DNA from: Colimorpha sp002372855
GTDB lineage: Bacteria; Bacteroidota; Bacteroidia; Bacteroidales; P3
Length of the DNA: 10,014 nt
Reading direction: 5' to 3'
Assembly (NCBI GenBank): GCA_946621635.1
Contig: CAMOOR010000062.1
Location: 1 to 10,014 of the forward strand
Part shown: positions 6,172-10,014 of the stretch, piece after piece
Position numbering within the stretch: the stretch's first letter is position 1
How the letters are laid out: every line of letters begins with the position of its first letter
Notes under the pieces: model-generated
Seen by the model: the letters and a program-made list of their open reading frames with translations, nothing else
Told to the model about the DNA's origin: nothing
Database searches by the model: none
Made by a program: the position numbers and the translations under genes

Positions 6172-7599
6172 TTAATTGTCACCCTTGCCGGTGATAATCA
6201 GTTCGGCCTTCACGCTGGAGAACCCTCCGCCCTTCTCGTTGAGGGCGGCGGCGGCGGCGCGCTTGATTTCGTTCTTCGTCATACCGGCGGTGGTGATACG
6301 CTTGGCATCCACGCCGTTTTTCACGAACCACTCCTTGATGCTCTTGGCCCTCTCCAGCGAGAGCAGCATGTCGGCCTCGGCGTTGACGCCGTAGCTCTGC
6401 ACATAGCCCTTCACGAGGAAGTTCACCTCCGGGTGGTTGCGGAACATCATGACGTAGTCGGTCAGCACCGAGTCGTAGTTGCCTATCAGCGTGGCCTCGC
6501 CGCTTTCGAAGTCAAGGTTTTTGATCTGGAAGCTCGATCCGCGCTCCGTGCGCTCCATGTTGAAGAGCATGATGGTGTCGTGCATCATCAAGTCGCGCGA
6601 GTTGAATTCGCGGTAGATGGAGAAGTATCCGTCCTTCTTGGCATAGAGCAGATAGCTGAAGCCGGGGACGAACTTCACCTTGCCGCCCTTGTAGTGCTCG
6701 TCCTTCACGATGGGGCGCTCGTTCTCCTTGCCGCCGCGTTCCAGAATCATCAGGTCCACGTCGACATATTTGCGACCCTTCTTGTCGTAGAAGAGCACCA
6801 TGGGCTCATAGGCATTCACATGCACCGACACCTCGATGGTGTGGCCCTGACCGTTGAGGGTGCGATTGTCCAGCACCACGTAGTATTCTTCGCCCATGCG
6901 GACGGGAATCGACTTGATGAAGCGTCCCGTCTGCTGCTTGGTGTACATCTTGTCGGTTGCCTCGGCAAACATGCCGATGTGCGGCTTCAGGCCCGACGTG
7001 GTGGTGAACTCCGGCTGCGGCTCCGCCTGCTTCTTGCCACCTTCCTTCCCCTTGCCTTTCTTCATCACGGCGTTGAACATTGCCGCACTGTCGATGCCGG
7101 CCATGTTGACAGCCACTGGGCTCACCTTGTTCAGCATCACCTGGTTCGAGAAATAACTGCCTGTGTTCTTGTACACCAGGAAGTCGTAGTCGTCCCACTC
7201 CGACTCCTGCACAATGGCAATCTCCAGCTCGCCGTTGTACGGCACGGTGAACTTGTACCACACCGTGTTGTGCTCGCGCTCAAAAATATTCGGGTGCGCC
7301 TTGTCGGCCACCACTTCCTGTATGCGGCCTGCGCCGTCGGGCGACGACGTGGGGCCGTAGGCCTTGTCCATCTGCAACGGAATGGCGAAGAGGCAGTCGT
7401 TGCTGTTGGCCGGCAGCTGCACCGTCGCGGGTTCGGCCGGAGCCTCGCTTTTCTTCTTCTTCGAACCCTTCTTCGTGGTCGCAGTGGTCTGGGCTTTCTT
7501 TTTCGAGCCCTTCTTCTTATTCTGCGCCTGAGCATCCACACTGCCGAAAACCAGTGCGCATGCCAGCATCCCAATCAGGATTTGTTTAATAGTTCTCAT
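6172..7599 (-). CDS. Exported OmpA-domain envelope protein
   Basis: A 475-residue protein predicted to tether to peptidoglycan or the outer membrane. I chose the start at 7599 (MRTIKQILIG). It gives a clear Sec signal peptide ending VDAQAQ, and a well-formed promoter lies just upstream. A longer in-frame extension to 7710 would begin upstream of that promoter and add a Cys/Phe-rich stretch before the signal peptide. Residues 28-50 are very Lys-rich. A beta-rich region (about 60-350) contains VWYKFTVPYNGELEI and DYDFLVY, reminiscent of pre-peptidase C-terminal or jelly-roll folds, and is interrupted by a Lys/Gly/Glu linker. The C-terminal 355-475 is OmpA-like, with GYVQSYG (398-404) and LSLERA (413-418). 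The usual GHTD Asp is replaced by Gln, while the Arg of the LSxxRA motif is kept (R417), so peptidoglycan binding may be altered. The gene ends with its own terminator and is probably monocistronic. Confidence 0.88.
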   Translation of the reverse strand: MRTIKQILIGMLACALVFGSVDAQAQNKKKGSKKKAQTTATTKKGSKKKKSEAPAEPATVQLPANSNDCLFAIPLQMDKAYGPTSSPDGAGRIQEVVADKAHPNIFEREHNTVWYKFTVPYNGELEIAIVQESEWDDYDFLVYKNTGSYFSNQVMLNKVSPVAVNMAGIDSAAMFNAVMKKGKGKEGGKKQAEPQPEFTTTSGLKPHIGMFAEATDKMYTKQQTGRFIKSIPVRMGEEYYVVLDNRTLNGQGHTIEVSVHVNAYEPMVLFYDKKGRKYVDVDLMILERGGKENERPIVKDEHYKGGKVKFVPGFSYLLYAKKDGYFSIYREFNSRDLMMHDTIMLFNMERTERGSSFQIKNLDFESGEATLIGNYDSVLTDYVMMFRNHPEVNFLVKGYVQSYGVNAEADMLLSLERAKSIKEWFVKNGVDAKRITTAGMTKNEIKRAAAAALNEKGGGFSSVKAELIITGKGDN

Positions 7600-7624
7600 A
7601 ATACTTTGCAGTTTTTCACAGGGG

Positions 7625-7654
7625 CAAAAATACACAAAAAACACGGTACAGCAA
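7625..7654 (-). promoter_or_regulatory. Bacteroidetes-type promoter of the OmpA-domain gene
   Basis: On the minus strand TTG (7654-7652) is followed after 19 bp by TATTTTTG (7632-7625). This matches the Bacteroidetes housekeeping pattern of a -33 TTG and a -7 TAnnTTTG with the usual spacing. It predicts transcription starting near 7618-7620 and a leader of about 20 nt before the ATG at 7599. It also argues against the longer in-frame start. Confidence 0.75.
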
Positions 7655-7704
7655 AAATAATTTTTCATAAAAAACACAACCTCCTGATTTCCAGCACAAC
7701 GACG

Positions 7705-7739
7705 AACCATAAACCTTAAACCACAAACCCTAAACCTTT
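7705..7739. repeat. Heptamer tract AACCNTA in the divergent intergenic region
   Basis: Five consecutive 7-nt units: AACCATA, AACCTTA, AACCACA, AACCCTA and AACCTTT. The tract lies between the two divergent promoters and overlaps neither. It shares only the 7-nt period and A/C-rich composition with the other heptamer tracts in the window, so it is a separate sequence family. Confidence 0.8.
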
Positions 7740-7754
7740 CACCCTGACAACTTT

Positions 7755-7788
7755 TTCACTCCCATGTCGAAAAGTTTTTGTACTTTTG
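7755..7788 (+). promoter_or_regulatory. Bacteroidetes-type promoter of the repeat-tail protein gene
   Basis: TACTTTTG at 7781-7788 fits the -7 consensus TAnnTTTG exactly. No TTG sits at the ideal distance upstream; the nearest candidate is the T-run ending TTC at 7755-7757, which is a little too far away. Transcription would start near 7795, leaving about 30 nt of A-rich leader before the ATG at 7826. Confidence 0.6.
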
Positions 7789-7825
7789 CAGTACTGAATT
7801 AATGAACAAATAAAAGTAAAGCCTT

Positions 7826-9040
7826 ATGAAACGAATTGCAATTATTGTAGTTATGGTCCTGATGAGCCTGGGAGCTTCCGCTCGGTCCATCCACTACTTC
7901 ACCTACAGCCAGGCCGCCCGCACCGTCAACTACCTCAACACGCAGCACGAAATCATGATCTACTGCGGATACGACTACGAAATCGAGACCTACGTCCTCC
8001 TCAACGAAGTGTGGATGGAACGCGTCAACAGCTCCTACTACGAACTCTGGATCTACGGCTACGACGCCTACACCGGCGACGAAATCTACATGCCCCTCGA
8101 CCTCCAGTGCGTATGGCTCTACAGCGCCGGCCGCATGTACAACGCCGCCCAGTACCTCCGCTTCCGCGTAGAAGTGCGCGTGCCGACACTCACCTGGTTC
8201 GTGCCGCCCTACAACCACTACACCCGCGTGCCGCACCGCCCCGGCTACTCCCGCACCTACCACTACGAAGTGCACCGCTTCGGCTGGAGACCCCCTGTCT
8301 ACACCTACGGCCCCGGCGTGCCTCCCCCTCCCCTGCCCTACTACTATATGCGCCAGCCCCACGCTCCCGCCCCCGTGCCCACCTCCACCTGGACCCCCGG
8401 TGCCACCCGTCCCTCCGTCCCCTCGCCCCAGATCGGCTCCTCCACCGCCACCAACCCCAACGCCGGCAACACCCGCGCCCACAACACCTCCACCTCGCGT
8501 AGCACCACCACGGCCACCAGCGCCACCCGCAACAACAACCCCGACGCCAACAGCTCCAGCACCCGCAGCGGCAGCACCTCCGCCAGCAACACCCGCAGTG
8601 GCAGCACCGCCAGCAGCACCCGCAGCGGCAGCACCTCCACCAGCGCCACCCGCAGCGGCAGCACCAACACCCGCAGCAGCTCCACCTCCACCACTCCCAC
8701 GCGCAGCAACACCGCCGCCGCCTCGAGCAGCAGCTCCCGCAGCAACACCACCGCTACCACCACCAACAGCAACACCCGCAGCAGCGGCACCTCGACCCGC
8801 AGCAGCAACACCACCAACACCCGCAGCAGCGGCACCACCAACACCCGCAGCAACAGCGGCACCTCGACCCGCAGCAGCGGCACCACCTCCAACACCCGCA
8901 GCGGCAGCACCTCGACCCGCAGCAACAGCAGCAACACCCGCAGCAGTTCCGCCGCCACCACAAGTAGCGAAAGCAACTCCCGCGCCGCCTCTACCTCCCG
9001 TTCCGCTTCCTCCTCCCGCTCTGCCTCCCGTACCCGCTAA
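7826..9040 (+). CDS. Exported protein with Ser/Thr/Arg/Asn repeat tail, function unknown
   Basis: 404 residues; I do not recognise the family. Residues 1-19 form a Sec signal peptide ending LGASA. Residues 20-150 are a compact, Tyr- and Trp-rich segment, with many Tyr in pairs or in patterns such as YCGYDYE and ELWIYGYDAY, suggesting beta structure. Residues 150-185 are Pro/Tyr-rich (PPPPLPYYY). From about 185 to the end the chain is nearly all Ser, Thr, Asn, Gly, Ala and Arg, with 14 copies of Thr-Arg-Ser, often as TRSGST or NTRSSGT, and almost no acidic residues. The tail is therefore highly basic and likely disordered. A role in binding polyanions, cell wall or glycans, or as a site of Ser/Thr glycosylation, is conjecture. 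The gene has its own promoter, and the next gene starts 40 bp downstream on the same strand, so they may be cotranscribed. Confidence 0.8.
   Translation: MKRIAIIVVMVLMSLGASARSIHYFTYSQAARTVNYLNTQHEIMIYCGYDYEIETYVLLNEVWMERVNSSYYELWIYGYDAYTGDEIYMPLDLQCVWLYSAGRMYNAAQYLRFRVEVRVPTLTWFVPPYNHYTRVPHRPGYSRTYHYEVHRFGWRPPVYTYGPGVPPPPLPYYYMRQPHAPAPVPTSTWTPGATRPSVPSPQIGSSTATNPNAGNTRAHNTSTSRSTTTATSATRNNNPDANSSSTRSGSTSASNTRSGSTASSTRSGSTSTSATRSGSTNTRSSSTSTTPTRSNTAAASSSSSRSNTTATTTNSNTRSSGTSTRSSNTTNTRSSGTTNTRSNSGTSTRSSGTTSNTRSGSTSTRSNSSNTRSSSAATTSSESNSRAASTSRSASSSRSASRTR
8545..8960 (+). repeat. Degenerate coding repeat (TRSGST/TRSSGT tail)
   Basis: An imperfect tandem array built from ACCCGCAGC followed by GGCAGC, AGCGGC or AGCAAC blocks, encoding the Thr-Arg-Ser tail of the exported protein. 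All periods are multiples of three. The codons are strongly biased to C-ending forms, which leaves other frames accidentally open. Length polymorphism between strains is likely, and short-read assemblies may collapse it. Confidence 0.75.
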
Positions 9041-9080
9041 ACTTAACACTTAACACTTAACACTGAAAACTTAACACTGA
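9041..9080. repeat. Heptamer tract ACTTAAC filling the gap before the uridine phosphorylase gene
   Basis: The whole 40 bp between the stop codon at 9038-9040 and the ATG at 9081 is heptamer repeat: ACTTAAC three times, ACTGAAA, ACTTAAC and a partial ACTGA. There is no Shine-Dalgarno. The ribosome-binding region of the downstream gene is thus made of the repeat itself. The same unit is translated inside the alpha-2-macroglobulin-like gene at 1526-1567. Confidence 0.9.
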
Positions 9081-9935
9081 ATGAAAGCATCCGAACTCAC
9101 CCTGGCCCCCGACGGCTCCCTCTACCACATCCGACTCACCCGCAGCACCTTGGCCGACAAGGTGCTGCTCGTTGGCGACCCTGGCCGCGTCAACATGTTC
9201 AAGGAAATCTTCGACTCCGTCGAATTCGAATCCCAGAACCGCGAAATCCACGCCCTCACCGGCACCTACCACGGCACCCGCCTCACCGCCCTCAGCACCG
9301 GCATGGGCTGCGACAACATCGACATCGTCCTCACCGAACTCGACGCCGCCCTGCGGGTGGAGAACGGAGAGTGGCACGAAGACTGCGACCGCCACCTGCA
9401 ACTGGTGCGCATCGGCACCAGCGGCTCGCTGCAGGCCGACATCGACTGCGGCTCCGTCGTCGCCTCGGCCTACGCCATCGGCCTCGACGGCCTGATGAAC
9501 TACTACCGCGAATGGGACTTCCCCCTGTCGCCCATGAACCAGGCCTTCATGGTCCACATGGGCCTGGGCCACCGCCTGGCCTCGCCCTACTGCGTCCGCA
9601 GCAGCGAGAAACTGCTCCTGCAGGTGGCTCCCGACTTCCACCACGGCATCACCGTCACCGCACCCGGATTCTACGGCCCCCAGGGACGCACCATACGACT
9701 CCACCCCGCCATCGACAACCTCAACGAGAAACTGGCATCCTTCAGCTGGCACAACGTCCGCGTCACCAACCTCGAAATGGAGACCTCGGCCATCTACGGC
9801 TTCTCCCACCTCCTGGGCCACGACGCCCTCACCGTCTGCCTCATCATCGCCAACCGCCCCACCGGCACCTTCCTCAACGACTACCACGACCAGATGCGCC
9901 AGCTCGTGGGCACCGTTGTCGAACGCCTCGTCTGA
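9081..9935 (+). CDS. udp: Uridine phosphorylase-type nucleoside phosphorylase
   Basis: 284 residues, a cytosolic enzyme of pyrimidine nucleoside salvage (uridine plus phosphate to uracil and ribose-1-phosphate). It belongs to the PNP/UDP family. Visible motifs, compared with E. coli Udp from memory, are GDPGR (32-36, phosphate binding), STGMG (72-76), RIGTSGS (110-116, holding the phosphate-contacting Arg and Thr), GFYGPQGR (196-203) with the Phe, Gln and Arg spaced as in the uracil-recognition segment, and NLEMETSAIYG (230-240) with the ribose-binding Glu-Met-Glu. The uracil-specific Gln/Arg pair favours uridine over purine nucleosides. Length is slightly above the roughly 250 residues of the E. 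coli enzyme. It may be cotranscribed with the gene upstream. No partner salvage gene lies within the window. Confidence 0.9.
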   Translation: MKASELTLAPDGSLYHIRLTRSTLADKVLLVGDPGRVNMFKEIFDSVEFESQNREIHALTGTYHGTRLTALSTGMGCDNIDIVLTELDAALRVENGEWHEDCDRHLQLVRIGTSGSLQADIDCGSVVASAYAIGLDGLMNYYREWDFPLSPMNQAFMVHMGLGHRLASPYCVRSSEKLLLQVAPDFHHGITVTAPGFYGPQGRTIRLHPAIDNLNEKLASFSWHNVRVTNLEMETSAIYGFSHLLGHDALTVCLIIANRPTGTFLNDYHDQMRQLVGTVVERLV

Positions 9936-9963
9936 CCCTCCCCTCCTCCCCGGCTCCCGACAC

Positions 9964-10014
9964 GGGGTCCGAGAGGGGTCGAAGAGGTACATAATTCGGC
10001 ATTTCTTATATCGT
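9964..10014. repeat. 51 bp terminal inverted repeat, right copy
   Basis: The exact reverse complement of 5-55, starting 28 bp after the stop codon of the uridine phosphorylase gene and running to the last base. The preceding 28 bp are C-rich and contain no convincing terminator. Confidence 0.85.

Noticed and set aside
7600..7710. Upstream start for the OmpA-domain gene at 7710
   Set aside because: The extension crosses a well-formed promoter at 7625-7654 and would bury the signal peptide behind a Cys/Phe-rich stretch.
7799..9049. A 416-codon minus-strand and a 217-codon plus-strand open frame over the repeat tail
   Set aside because: Both are low-complexity shadows (Gly/Ala/Val or Pro/Ala) of the trinucleotide-periodic tail. 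The true frame has a promoter, a signal peptide and a non-repetitive domain.
9357..9374. Possible short heptamer tract in the uridine phosphorylase gene (GTGGAGA, ACGGAGA, GTGG)
   Set aside because: Only about two and a half units, in a loop whose length seems normal for the family; chance is a sufficient explanation.
9936..9963. Terminator after the uridine phosphorylase gene
   Set aside because: C-rich sequence with only weak pairing and no T-run.

Overview
This 10 kb window looks like chromosomal DNA from a high-GC member of the Bacteroidales. Three things suggest this. Two start regions carry the Bacteroidetes -7 box TAnnTTTG. Leaders are A-rich without a clear Shine-Dalgarno. The gene content includes a very large exported alpha-2-macroglobulin-like protein and an OmpA-domain envelope protein typical of that phylum. 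I cannot place it to genus. Both ends carry the same 51 bp sequence in inverted orientation, so the window is probably a whole contig bounded by copies of a dispersed repeat.

Layout. Positions 1-368 hold no gene. They contain one copy of the end repeat and then an array of GTAG-headed palindromes organised as two 109 bp units, resembling REP/BIME elements. Positions 369-6041 (minus) encode a 1890-residue alpha-2-macroglobulin family protein that lacks the thioester CxEQ motif. A 130 bp gap follows, with a paired GC-rich 21 bp repeat and an intrinsic terminator. Positions 6172-7599 (minus) encode a secreted OmpA-domain protein with a Lys-rich N-terminus. A divergent intergenic region (7600-7825) carries a promoter for each direction plus a heptamer repeat tract. 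On the plus strand come an unrecognised exported protein with a long Ser/Thr/Arg/Asn low-complexity tail (7826-9040) and a uridine phosphorylase-type enzyme (9081-9935). The other copy of the end repeat closes the window.

The four genes do not form an obvious pathway. Three are predicted envelope or periplasmic proteins and the fourth is a nucleoside-salvage enzyme. I did not find a new defence or mobile system. The most unusual signal is repeat biology. Tracts with an exact 7-nt period lie in both intergenic regions flanking the exported repeat-tail protein, and at five places inside the alpha-2-macroglobulin reading frame, where they are translated. One intergenic tract uses the same heptamer (ACTTAAC) as one of the coding tracts. 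The same gene also carries a translated hairpin element and a translated 9-nt period tract. It therefore looks like a mosaic that has absorbed several families of dispersed repeat without losing its frame.
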